A stretch of DNA of 64,000 bases, taken from NCBI RefSeq assembly GCF_020085105.1, contig NC_058058.1, positions 8,147,175 to 8,211,174 on the forward strand, written 5' to 3'. Source of the DNA: Siniperca chuatsi. Taxonomy: Eukaryota > Chordata > Actinopteri > Centrarchiformes > Sinipercidae. Shown piece by piece: positions 55,254-64,000 of this stretch (positions are counted from its first letter, which is position 1; every line of letters starts with the position of its first letter). A program made the translations under genes and the position numbers. Below the pieces are notes generated by a model that was not told the origin of the DNA, did no database searches, and saw nothing but the letters and a program-made list of their open reading frames with translations.

Positions 55254-57882
55254 TCTCTGTAACACACAAACAACAGTCCCAAAAAGCTTCCCTTCCTGCC
55301 CGTTAACCACTCCCATCCCCAGTCTCACCATGGCGACCCATCCGAGGGCAGGCACGCTCTCGCTCACAGCAGAGAGGTGGTTGAAAAGTGGTGAGGTGCG
55401 GTTCTGCTCACGAAACGTCTGCACCTGCTGGATTGCTTTGGACACCGGCTGCAGGAGAGTCGTCAAAACTGCCTGAACAGGAAAGAGACAACACAAGGTT
55501 TCACAGTTAATAAAAAAACCCTTTCACTCATATGGTAGAAGTTCAAGTTTTAGATTTAGGAGAACCCTTTTCCTTCAGTCTGGTGACTTTTTGTGTACAC
55601 TAAGAAAAACATTTTCTTGTTACACATTAAAAGTCATTTTTTCTTCCAAATTTCAATTTCTTGCATTTTCAGCATGGCATGTCGCAAGAACTGTGATTGG
55701 TCAACTTGGGCTGCTTGTATTTTTTCCTACAAGTTTAAAATGTACCTGGCTGTAACTCTGGGTATGTACGGAACCGCCAACAAAATTATTTGGCCCCCTG
55801 ACGTAAACAGAAGTTTGACATGATTTTTCAGAAATCTACTGTAGATAATGTCAATACTGAAGCATGCAAAACACACCTACTGTTCCTCGTTCTGCACGAG
55901 GCTATTTGAGCAGCGCATGGTGCTTAAATGAAGTCTAATAAATACTACAATCCACTTCAGTTAAATGAAACAAGTACCTGTTGAATTCAAATACAGTTTT
56001 GATTCAACGGCCTGTTTGACCAGAACAGATGTGTGTCAACAACAGTACATGTACATGAAGCAGGCCACTTTTTATCATTCGTGACAGTTATGTCTCTCGT
56101 AGTATAAAGCAAGACATACATTTGTGTACACGAGTCATTTGTTTCAAAACTAGTCTTAACATAATGCTGTCCCTCTGGGCTGACATTTGTCTCTACAATT
56201 CTAAAACCAAAAAGATATTTTAAACAAAAATAGGCCTGCTTTACCACTGCGTCTGTACAACATTTGCCCCTCAGTGAACAATACTGAGAAAATAAACCTA
56301 CACAGTAATTGCCGAACCTTCTCATAACGTAAACGGAAGAATGTCTGTATATTTAAAAGCATGATATCGCCTGATCACATACAATACATGCATCTAGTGT
56401 TGCTATCAATGGAAGAAGTATCCATCAAGTATAAATCCAGCTGGAATATTCAACAGATTTTAAAAATAGAAAACATAATGTTTGCAGGAAGTGAGGAGAA
56501 ACGACACCATGATAGAGAACCTGTACAGGAGAGTGAAGGGATGTATGAGAAGAGCATAATGAATTGTACAAATTGTTGAAATTGATTGATCAATGCTGTT
56601 CAGTTAAGTGAGACATTAAACTCACATCAGAGGGCTTCTGGGAGGAAGAGGCTTTTATGAGGAGTTCTCTCTCACAGGAGAATGCCTGCTTCATCATTTC
56701 TGCCTGGAAGGGAAGAGAGGGAATTTATTTCAACATATCGTAACAGAAATATGTGGAGAACAAACGGTCATCCCGGATGTTTTTGCATGCTTTTGCCCTG
56801 TTACAATTCAGTAACAACTACGTATCTAACAAAACGAAGAACGACAAACATGCACACTACGCTTGTTATTTTGAAATTCTGGCTGATCCTTTTGGTGGCG
56901 TGTCAGAGTGAGATAACTAACATAACTGACTATTTAACTGGCACATTTTATACCATTTTGCATCTAAACTGTAACTTACATGTTTCTGGACATCACCCCC
57001 AATCTGCTGGCTGAGGGAGAAGTACTGGGCCACAGGACCGCTGACGATCTCGTCAAAGGCCTCGACGTACACTGATACAGCTGCAGAGAAGAAAAACGCA
57101 AGGCATAAAAAAGCATTTAAACATTTTAAAAAAGACCATGATATGGAAAATAAAAAAACAGGATAAAATGAAATACTACAAAATTGTGATAAATATTCCC
57201 AAAATTAAAGAAATACAAGTACAGTGGAAAATTAACAGCCCCAGAAGTTATGAGTTGTTAATTTTAATTGGAAAGTAGCAAAGACTGAGGCACATTTAAG
57301 ATCACGAGGAAGATGATTGCATATGATTTGATATTAGGTCTATAATTATTAGCATACAGTATAACACCTACTAAAAACACTCTTTATTGGAGGAAATTAC
57401 GTCTGGTCTTGTTTAACTGCTTGATGAGGAAGGATAGTCAAATATGTTTATTGGTAACGTTGCCGAAAAAAAAAAAGTTGCAAACTCATGACACTTTATT
57501 GCCAGATAGGAGGTCAGAGGCTAAGGGATTTGTTATCTTTGTTTGAGGAGATGCTGTACTGAATGGCTGTGGCAGAATGTGAGACTTGCATGAACATGTT
57601 AACCTCATTTCTTAACTAACAAAACATAAAAAACACAACAACCCCAATGCTCCCTTTAGGCTCAGCTCTGGTATCTACACGTAAATACTTGAAATGATTT
57701 GGATATCTTGCTCAGAGACACCATTACCAGACACCTTACTCATGATAAATAAAGTTATTACATGATGATAATCATTTACCTCCCCCAGCAGAATTTCCAG
57801 CACTGCCTCCAGGGCCTGACATGGACTCCAGGCGACCCACCGCCACCTCCAGCCGCTGCACCAGACTCGCCAACTCGGCCAT
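47737..57882 (-). CDS. cap1: Adenylyl cyclase-associated protein 1 (spliced gene)
   Basis: CAP1 binds G-actin and cofilin-actin, helps sever filaments and recharges actin with ATP. Coding segments in transcript order are 57882-57780, 57080-56980, 56703-56626, 55472-55329, 54291-54206, 53460-53355, 52429-52240, 51251-51070, 50724-50601, 49319-49237, 48820-48677 and 47820-47737. They total 1425 nt and encode 474 aa (human 475). Domains: N-terminal oligomerisation coil with RLExxxxRLE (10-19); helical folded domain (about 36-206); polyproline [12 protein letters not shown] (225-236); WH2 motif [19 protein letters not shown] (256-274); CARP beta-helix (about 315-474) ending [14 protein letters not shown]1 rather than CAP2 is favoured by the C-terminal blocks and by the tail-to-tail position with ppt1, as in human. 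The start is the ATG two bases into exon 2. Confidence 0.94.
48100..48655 (-). mobile_element. MITE family C, copy 4
   Basis: On the minus strand it opens TTAAAGGATAAGTTTGGTGA and carries aaaccaacaatgaattgatc, atgttgtatc..., ccaaaaatgatttaaaac and a gtccaatggatt-type block. In the last cap1 intron. Confidence 0.65.
48677..48820 (-). CDS. cap1: cap1 coding exon 11 (residues 400-447)
   Basis: Encodes [20 protein letters not shown] through [20 protein letters not shown] to EF. Acceptor CTATCTAG|GTG, donor GAATTT|GTGAGT. Confidence 0.94.
49237..49319 (-). CDS. cap1: cap1 coding exon 10 (residues 372-399)
   Basis: Encodes [20 protein letters not shown] then NCKDVKVQ. Acceptor CCATCAG|AC, donor GTCCAG|GTGTGT. 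Confidence 0.93.
49440..49970 (-). mobile_element. L1/Tx1-type LINE remnant (3' end of ORF2)
   Basis: Minus-strand 49643-49553 reads [20 protein letters not shown] ... stop. This resembles the A(S/C)KKAITRKWL block near the end of L1-family ORF2 in fish and frogs. Flanking frames are broken, so it is a dead fragment. Outer limits are approximate. In a cap1 intron. Confidence 0.55.
49965..50095 (+). repeat. Fish repeat 3' tail ('ggcaaattgtgatttgtgat' type)
   Basis: The blocks gtctaaggacagagggtgtt, gtatgctgtacagactagaa and ttgggttttataaataaaat are the usual ending of a widespread teleost repeat. Its upstream half is seen at 36440-36700. Confidence 0.5.
50601..50724 (-). CDS. cap1: cap1 coding exon 9 (residues 331-372)
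   Basis: Encodes [20 protein letters not shown] through [16 protein letters not shown] beta-helix coils. Acceptor TCTGCAG|GAG, donor ACTGTAG|GTAAGA. Confidence 0.94.
51070..51251 (-). CDS. cap1: cap1 coding exon 8 (residues 270-330)
   Basis: Encodes [20 protein letters not shown], a Pro/Thr-rich linker ([17 protein letters not shown]) and [11 protein letters not shown], the first strand of the CARP domain. Acceptor TCTCCAG|GC, donor AAAGTG|GTAAGT. Confidence 0.93.
51355..51535 (-). repeat. MITE family C, copy 5 (fragment)
   Basis: Minus-strand aataggctggtgat-type start, caatatatttctcccagta and gagccacactgttgcact match family C interior blocks. Confidence 0.5.
52240..52429 (-). CDS. cap1: cap1 coding exon 7 (residues 207-270)
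   Basis: Encodes an Ala/Ser-rich lead, the profilin-binding polyproline tract at 225-236 and the start of the WH2 motif [16 protein letters not shown]. Acceptor ACCTCAG|GGC, donor ACCAAGG|GTAGGT. The antisense Gly-rich frame at 52242-52433 is a shadow. Confidence 0.93.
53355..53460 (-). CDS. cap1: cap1 coding exon 6 (residues 171-206)
   Basis: Encodes [20 protein letters not shown] then [15 protein letters not shown], the last helices of the folded domain. Acceptor CCTCACAG|G, donor ACGAGT|GTGAGT. Confidence 0.94.
54206..54291 (-). CDS. cap1: cap1 coding exon 5 (residues 143-171)
   Basis: Encodes [20 protein letters not shown] then RVLKEYKEK, strongly conserved in CAP1. Acceptor GTCCCAG|GCT, donor GAAAA|GTAAGT. 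Confidence 0.94.
54325..54760. repeat. Foldback repeat, family B copy 5
   Basis: Two direct left arms (54412-54464 and 54601-54660, agcataaagactgg... type) and an inverted right arm (54681-54712, ttccagtctttatgctaagc). Leading tttgctttcttgccgagaga matches copy 4. In a cap1 intron. Confidence 0.7.
54774..54804 (+). repeat. (AAAT)n microsatellite
   Basis: About seven AATA units. Confidence 0.9.
55226..55253 (+). repeat. (CA)n microsatellite
   Basis: Fourteen CA units, 76 bases from cap1 coding exon 4, on the donor side. Confidence 0.95.
55329..55472 (-). CDS. cap1: cap1 coding exon 4 (residues 95-142)
   Basis: Encodes [20 protein letters not shown] through [20 protein letters not shown] to [13 protein letters not shown] is a CAP signature. 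Acceptor CTGTTCAG|GCA, donor GCCATG|GTGAGA. Confidence 0.94.
56626..56703 (-). CDS. cap1: cap1 coding exon 3 (residues 69-94)
   Basis: Encodes [20 protein letters not shown] then SQKPSD. Acceptor CCTTCCAG|GCA, donor TCTGAT|GTGAGT. Confidence 0.93.
56980..57080 (-). CDS. cap1: cap1 coding exon 2 (residues 35-68)
   Basis: Encodes [20 protein letters not shown] then [13 protein letters not shown], the start of the helical folded domain. Acceptor TCTGCAG|CT, donor AAACAT|GTAAGT. Confidence 0.93.
57780..57882 (-). CDS. cap1: cap1 first coding exon (residues 1-35)
   Basis: Encodes [20 protein letters not shown] then a Gly/Ser linker; contains the RLE motif linked to cyclase binding and oligomerisation. 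Exon starts at 57884 after TCTCACAG; donor GGGGGAG|GTAAAT. A second frame covering it on the same strand is a shadow. Confidence 0.93.
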
Positions 57883-58424
57883 ACCTGTGAGACGGAGAAA
57901 GCCATGAAGGAGGGTGCAAACAATGGTGAAATGAAGCATGAGCTAGGTTTACTGGTTTCCTTTTTGTTGCAATGGTAGCATTGTTATCTGCAACTCCACA
58001 AGCACCGATTTCTTCACTTCAAAAGCTCTTAATTGATGCAACCGGCTACATACAAAGATGTTTCCAATGATGAAATGATATCATAGCATTAGCAAAGGTT
58101 AACTTAAAATGTTTAACACAAAATACAGACTTAATTTATTTAACCACTTAACATCCAGTCATAATGATGAATTAATATTTTATACATTTTATATATTTAG
58201 TGTTGGTGTTTATATTTGTCATGAGGTCAGCTGTTCTTATTCATCGCAGCACAGTGGTACTTTCTGTTCCAGTAGTCTTCTAATTGGGGACTGAATTACT
58301 CCTGGGACACAAGGTGAAGGCAGTTACTGCAATTAAAAATCTGCTACTTTGGTAGGATAACAAACAGCAGTGCTCTGGATCCTGGGCATGTTTTTCCTCG
58401 GTTGATTTTGTCCTACAAGGCTTG

Positions 58425-58700
58425 GTAGACATGTGTGTAAATGCCTGTAATTAGCTGTCAACACCGCTGTCTTTACTTCAATAAGTCCCACATTAAGGGT
58501 TTGCATACTGATACTCTGTTCACTATGGTGAATGACAAAGAAAAGTGTCAAATTCTCACATTTGAGAAGCTGGAACCAGGGAATGTTTGGCTTTGTTTTT
58601 GCTTTAAAAGAAATCTTGGATTATTAAAATAGTTGCGGATTACTTTCGCATTGATCAAGTAAATCAGTTAATTGTCTAATCGTAGCAGTTCTGACAGATT
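58425..58700 (-). repeat. hAT-like repeat, family E, copy 4
   Basis: Minus-strand gctacgattagacaattaac, ttccagcttctcaaatgtga, tttctttgtcattcacca and gacttattgaagtaaagac match the family E blocks. Confidence 0.6.
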
Positions 58701-58704
58701 GTGA

Positions 58705-59025
58705 CCAAGATTTTATTACAGATGTTTCCGACCTTTTTGACTTGCGACCTATAAAAAAAGACTCCTACTTCTGTCTGCTTTTGACCCCTCGTCAGCACTT
58801 TCAGTCAGTGGGTTGTGACCAGGTGAATTAATTCCTCGTTTTGCTTTGTATAGTTTTTTTAAATAGGTAAAGTTATCCAGTAATTCATAACAAAAAGGAC
58901 ATAAATCAGTTTGTGTAGCAGAATTATGCCTTTTCTCTCTGCTTTTCTATCCTGTAAATCATCTTGTGACCCCTCAGACTTATCTTGCATCCCCCCAGGT
59001 TGGGAACCGCCGATTTATCAGACCC
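58705..59025 (-). repeat. Family L repeat, inverted copy
   Basis: Minus strand opens cggttcccaacctgggggga and contains gacccctcgtcagcacttt in complement, the counterpart of 22395-23145. Confidence 0.6.
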
Positions 59026-61276
59026 ATATCATGCAGTGCGACATGAAAATTAACCTGCCAGGTCGCAGTTATCACGCAGCATGTAGAAGAAACTACACAC
59101 ACACTGGAATTCACTTGGAACTAAAACAGTGTGCAGAATTCGAATAAATAGACCCAAAAAAGGTACATTTGCAAATTTTAAGAAAGCCCTTTTTGGCCTT
59201 GTAGTGAACGTCAATGAATTCTACCTTTAGACTAGAAAAAGAAGAATAAGTCTGTTGGTAAGCAGGTCAGGACTTGCTGAGTAAAGGTATGTAGATCATT
59301 AGCAGTTACTGCAGACTCTGCAGAGCGCAGACCTGCCCTGTTATCCCAACTATGTCGATTTCGGATGCTTGCATGTTTCACAACATAAAAATTTCAAACT
59401 TTAAGGTCAGCAGCTACAGTCTACATATAGTCTCCATAGTCTGTGTGTCAACATGCAAACTGATTCTCCCAATTTACCCCTTTAAGTACAAGATTAACTA
59501 ACTTCAATCCAAGTCTAGCATAAGCTTACACTTAAGGATACACACATACACAGTAATGAGAAAGGCTAACATTACATAAGATGGCTGTAACCTGACACTG
59601 ACTTCATCTGTGTGACTGACAGTGTCTTCAGTCTCAGGTACTTACACCTGGCTGATGGTGAATGGAGGCACACAGACCACTCTCACTAATGAGTCCACAC
59701 AAGATAAACTTGCTGCCACCATCTCACTTTCACTACAGATGGACGGAACAAAATCTTTAGGTAGATCTATTGACAGAGAGAGCGCTTTACATTTTTGGCT
59801 GTGATAGATGAAACTAGACCAAAATGTACCAATGCCAGCTTTTGGTACCAAAATGAATGAAAACTCATGATCTTGTTTTCTAACTCTTTGATCAGATAGT
59901 TCCTGATTTTAAATCACAAAAATTGCCAATTTCAGACCACTTTATATTACGTTTTTGTGCGTCTTGTGTTCAGACAATGATCTCGAATGAAAAAAATGTT
60001 AAATGTACCAATTCTAGATATTCAAGATCAGTCAGATTCATAATCTTGTTAATTTATTGTTGGATCAGATAGCTCTGGATTTGAATCCAATTTTTGCAAA
60101 TGTATTTAATGCGTGGCATTTAGGGAAAAAAAACAAAGTTTATCTTTCTCCAAATAAGTTATTTAAAAAAAAGTATCGTTACCAAATCTCAGGTATTACA
60201 TTGGCACTAGTATCAAAACATTTCAAACGATACAGGTCTGGGCTGGCAGATGACATATTGTGCCTGCACACTAAACATTTAATTCTGAATTTACTGAAAT
60301 TCAAACCTTAAGGAAATGAAATGCTTTCTCAAAAAGTTGCCAGAAGAGCATCATGCTATCATATGACTCAAACATTCAACTGATGCCAATATTAATTATG
60401 TTGTTGTAAACTGGGTAATGGCACCTTAAAGCAGGGTGAGGAAGGTTGTATATTATCTGCCCTAAGGGTGTTAAGTGAAGTCATATCAATAGGGCAGTGC
60501 ATCAGCAGCATTATATTACTATAACCCAGAAGGTTGACTGGAGGTAGCGATGCCTTGTCACATTTAAAAACAAAAGATAAAACATTTTGAAAGACTCATG
60601 ATGACCTTTTTCTGCCTCACTCATTCAGACAGAGCTGTAAAACTTATTTCTCTATAAGGCGTGGAGATAAAATTAGATCATAGCAGGACACACACCCTTA
60701 CTACCCTTGACCTAAATGTTCAGAGCCAAAGCAGCATTTACACTATACCTGCAGATACAAGAGTTCAACTGTTACATTTCCTGGTCTGAGCTGAGAGATG
60801 ACTCAGCAGCAATATAGGAAGGGAGTGACCCCTAAAAAAGGTGTATGTGGGAGTAATAGAGACCAAAAAACAAGCACCTAAATGTGTGAGTTGGTTAAAA
60901 AAAATGTACTGTAGATGACATACAATACTGTTTATAACACTAACTTTTTTCTCCCTTCTACATCAGTTTAGATGCTGCAGAACATTTCCTAAAGTGGTCA
61001 CACATGTTCAAGCCAAGTGCTGACCATCAAGGAAACGCCACTATCAAGGAAGTAGAAACAACTTTCCCGAAACGTGAGGGCACATAATGACTCAAGCCAG
61101 GGACTCATGCCTTTTATAACATTTTCCTTAGATTTAAGCAGTATAAAAAAAAAAGCAAGATGACCAAAACTGGGGCTTAACTGCAACTTCAGAGGTGGAG
61201 GAACCCGAGCTATAGCAGCCTTTCTAACTAGAATTTAATAAAAAGAGTTAATGTGCAAAAGTTTGGACCCTTAGAG

Positions 61277-61812
61277 TTAAAAGGATAAGCCTGGTGATAT
61301 ATCTTCTTGTCAATAAATCCCATAAAAAGACCTAAACTAACAATAAATTGATCCTACTAACAAGTAGTGTGTGTGTGTATCCAAAGCCTGATATATCTTT
61401 CCTCTGTGCCATAGAGCTCCACTGTGTCCAAAAATTTATTTTTATTTGTTTTTAAAACAAAAAGATCACTGAGCCACACTGGGTGACATGTTCCTTCATA
61501 ACATGAAACACTGGCATGGTAATGTATTTTAAATCAATCCAACATACATCATATTGTTGCTGTCAAAACAGCTGATTATAATAGTTCCCAATAAATGCAC
61601 TATTTAGTGCTGTTTAAGTAACGGTGGCCAAACATTACAGTGCCCAGCTGTTATTTGAAATTATTAAAATTTAAACTATACAACTTGTTTTGTGCCACAT
61701 GGTACAGACGTCAGAAACAGGCTAACGCATTGTTGGTTTTGGTCTTTCCATGGGATTTATTGACGAGAGCAAAAATGGAGAATAGCACCAGCCTTTTATC
61801 TTTTAAACTAAA
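61277..61812 (+). mobile_element. MITE family C, copy 6, with both ends
   Basis: Left end agttaaaaggataagcctgg; the inverted right end is tagtttaaaagataaaaggc tggtgctattc. The interior has aacaataaattgatcctact, catagagctccactgtgtcc and acagtgcccagctgtt. In cap1 intron 1. Confidence 0.75.
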
Positions 61813-62560
61813 TGTCAGACGAAGAATATTAAAATACCACAGAAAAACATCTGCAAAGCAAATAAATGCATGAATCATGTGCAGTGATGAAGGCCATCAA
61901 CATAAGTGTGTATTTTATAAGTGAGTAAGTCTGTAATTGGGCGTGTGTTTCTTTTTGCCTTTTGAAATCTAGCCAAAGGAGTTTGAATTTATACAAAGAT
62001 ATCATCCTTACAGACATCAAGAGCCCCTGATCTATAGAAAGATTCACCACCTCTACATTATAGCTCTTGCTGGTCTTCCTCCAATATGTAAAAACCAAGT
62101 CAACTGTACTCATAAACCTACTTTTGTGGACATAAGGCAGAAATGTTGTGCATAAAGCAGCATCAGCATGGAGGGACAGTGAAGTAGTTAAGGCCTGTGT
62201 GAGGGTTTGTGCCTTTCTGCCTGGGGGGCAGATGCTCAGACATAAAGAAGGGAGCGTCCACCTCGCCTTTTTTTAATCTATTTGCACTGGATAAAACACA
62301 ACACACACACCTCTTCTTCGTCGCAGAAGTAGGCCAAAGCAATGGCGGTGAGCTCTAACCTTCCTAACAGTCTTACTTCGGTGGGCTCAAAGCGCCAACA
62401 AATCAAGTTCAAGCCGCTGATGTTAATGCGATCACTGGGTTTTCAATCAGACTGCCAAGGATGCTAGCTAGGCTAAAGCTAGCAAGCAGAGCCCGGTGGG
62501 TGTCGTGCGGAATTCTGTGTCCCAGGCAAATTGTGTCTCCCCAAGCCCACAAACAGTTAC

Positions 62561-62700
62561 CTACGAGGAAAGCATCGATAAAATGACAGGCGAGGAGATA
62601 TTTTGACAGCTTTGAGTTTTCTCAGAGTGAACACATGTTTCCCTAAATAACGTTAACTTGTTCTAGACTGTTATTCATCGATGAGGAAACAGTCTGCGGG
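62561..62700 (-). other. cap1: Possible alternative cap1 5' exon
   Basis: A strong minus-strand donor, CTCGTAG|GTAACT, lies at 62561/62560 downstream of CpG-rich sequence. It could end an alternative untranslated first exon; the 5' boundary is unknown. Confidence 0.25.
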
Positions 62701-63480
62701 GCATACAAAATGTGTCAAAACACCATCGGCGACGACGAGAGAGCTAGCTAATGTAACGCCTGACGAACGGTTTCTGTTTGACAAAGCAGCAAAAACATTA
62801 GGCTAAGTTAAAGTTAAATGTGTACACAGAATTAGTTGGTGGCATTTTCCCCTCCCTGTTGTTGAATGTCTGCTGTCTGTCATTTCCTGAATTTTTTTTT
62901 CTCCCCCTTTTCACACACACCCCTCCCTGCGTTAGCTAATGTTGCCCCAGTCTGCAGAAAAATAAATAAATAAGTTTCCACATTTCAGCGAGCCGACGTC
63001 TCTCTCATCATACAAAAGGAGAAGTCTGAATTTAACGGAAGGCGGAACACATTTAAAGAGTTGTGTCAGTCAACGGTTGACGGTTGAGCGTCAGATTTTG
63101 CGGCTAACAGTGTAGCAACGTCGGCTAGCCGGGTGTGTTAGCATCACACCGATTTCAATAAATGATTTCTGAATGATTCGGTGCCGCGGCAAGGAAGAAG
63201 CGTTGACGGACGGTTTGTTGTCTCTTTCGCTTAATGTTTCCGCTACAGTGAAACCGTTAACTACGCTACAAACCGCACATATCAACAACTGCATGCAGCT
63301 TACCTGCTAAACTGATCAAGCAGTGATTTGGTCTTTTATATCTCTGTCAATTCCGCCGTGGGAGTGTGCGGTGTGCGGGCTCGCAGGGCAGACTGGCTTC
63401 GTCTATTTCTTCCTGTATGTCGGTGAATTTACCCAGCTGTCACCGCGCCGCGTTTCCGCCCTTGTTCGCGCAACTAATTC
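62650..63480 (-). promoter_or_regulatory. cap1: CpG-rich promoter region of cap1
   Basis: CpG density rises clearly here (for example cggcgacgacgagag near 62727, gtgccgcggcaaggaag at 63181, caccgcgccgcgtttccgcc at 63440) compared with the rest of the window. The inferred first exon lies inside. Confidence 0.55.
63304..63400 (-). other. cap1: Putative cap1 untranslated first exon
   Basis: Minus strand ends in TTAGCAG|GTAAGC at 63304/63303, a near-consensus donor with no start codon in frame. Splicing to 57884 would place AGCAGGT before ATGG, an acceptable start context. The 5' boundary is a guess. Confidence 0.5.
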
Positions 63481-64000
63481 CTTTCCCATATAAGGAGTGT
63501 GAAAGGCAGAGGGCAGCAATATAAGAGTGGAAAAGAGATGAAACAACCGTTTTCCTTCCTCTTGTGATGTATCTGAAGAAGCTATGCAGCAGAGATATGT
63601 CATCATGACATTCATTTTCCTTTAAAGAGTACTTAATGCTTCTAGAAGAAAAGTCACGTAGCACAAATTCTGTATGTTCATCTGCAGGAATGTGCTTTAA
63701 CACTGTAGGGAGCAGCTCAGTGTTGCATGTTTCTTGTGCTCTGTCGTGCTTGAACACGTTTGCAGTGCTGCCCTGGCCACTGGTGTGAGGCTGCATATGA
63801 ATACACTCTGTAAACTGGAGTTTTAAGTCACTGCATCCTTTCCCCCCCATGAATTTAACGTTCAAAAGCAGTCACACATGCAGAAAAGATGCACATAACA
63901 GGGCCAATCTGCAAGCAATCAAGATTAATGGCGCTTCCCATGCTCTAAATCAATTTATTCCACACTCACACTTTGAGGATGCAAATGTTTATTCTGTAAA
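63481..64000. other. Right-edge flank, nothing recognised
   Basis: The 141- and 70-codon minus-strand frames overlap here in different frames. They lack splice context or family resemblance. Confidence 0.45.

Larger units (their letters stand above)
57885..63303 (-). other. cap1: cap1 intron 1
   Basis: 5.4 kb between the donor TTAGCAG|GTAAGC and the acceptor TCTCACAG. It holds family E, L and C repeats (listed). The stretch 59030-61270 shows no exon-like frame or recognised repeat. Confidence 0.55.

Noticed and set aside
62341-62470. Plus-strand ATGGCG followed by GTGAGC, resembling a short first coding exon
   Set aside because: The frame stops after about 40 codons and nothing downstream joins it; probably coincidental in CpG-rich DNA.
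63440-63865. 141-codon minus-strand frame near the right edge
   Set aside because: No splice context or family motif, and it overlaps a CpG-rich promoter; kept as unannotated.

Overview
This is a stretch of vertebrate nuclear DNA, almost certainly from a teleost fish and most likely a percomorph (perch-like) species. It carries intron-rich, single-copy vertebrate genes spread over kilobases, with GT-AG splice sites throughout. The space between exons is filled with short interspersed repeats that I recognise from spiny-rayed fish genomes. There is no bacterial, phage or CRISPR content. Species cannot be named from the sequence alone.

Four genes could be rebuilt exon by exon, and every intron phase closes correctly. 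From left to right they are: fhl3 on the minus strand (stop 9393, start codon 16530, untranslated first exon near 26724-26790; 279 aa, four and a half LIM domains); rragc on the minus strand (stop 31040, start 37588; 377 aa, the RagC GTPase of the amino-acid-sensing mTORC1 pathway); ppt1 on the plus strand (start 38731, stop 46101; 303 aa, lysosomal palmitoyl-protein thioesterase 1); and cap1 on the minus strand (stop 47737, start 57882, untranslated first exon near 63304; 474 aa, cyclase-associated protein 1). At the left edge (274-704) there is what looks like the last exon and 3' UTR of a plus-strand gene that I could not identify.

Layout: 1-720, end of the unidentified gene; 720-8780, intergenic and repeat-rich; 8780-26800, fhl3, with a 10-kb first intron that is mostly repeats; 26800-30800, intergenic, with a TTAA-flanked inverted-repeat element and an 800-bp array of palindromic ATAATTATGAG units; 30800-37700, rragc; 37600-38020, a compact head-to-head promoter shared by rragc and ppt1; 38020-46490, ppt1; 46500-63400, cap1, converging tail-to-tail on ppt1 with polyadenylation signals only about 20 bp apart; 63480-64000, nothing recognised.

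Functionally, rragc and ppt1 both work at the lysosome. RagC recruits mTORC1 to the lysosomal surface and PPT1 is a lumenal hydrolase. They share a promoter of about 400 bp containing a CLEAR/M-box-like E-box (GTCATGTGAC), a GC box and a CCAAT box. This is the most interesting regulatory hypothesis in the window. fhl3 (LIM adaptor) and cap1 (actin turnover) are cytoskeletal or transcriptional adaptors with no direct link to that pair. All four genes have orthologues on human chromosome 1p34, as recalled, so the block is an old linkage group that has been locally rearranged.

The rest of the interest lies in repeats: several MITE-like families with visible terminal inverted repeats, four nested insertions, tRNA-derived SINEs, foldback repeats, a tRNA-Gly pseudogene inside a transposon-like unit, and an L1-type LINE remnant. 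I found no convincing sign of a previously undescribed multi-gene system.
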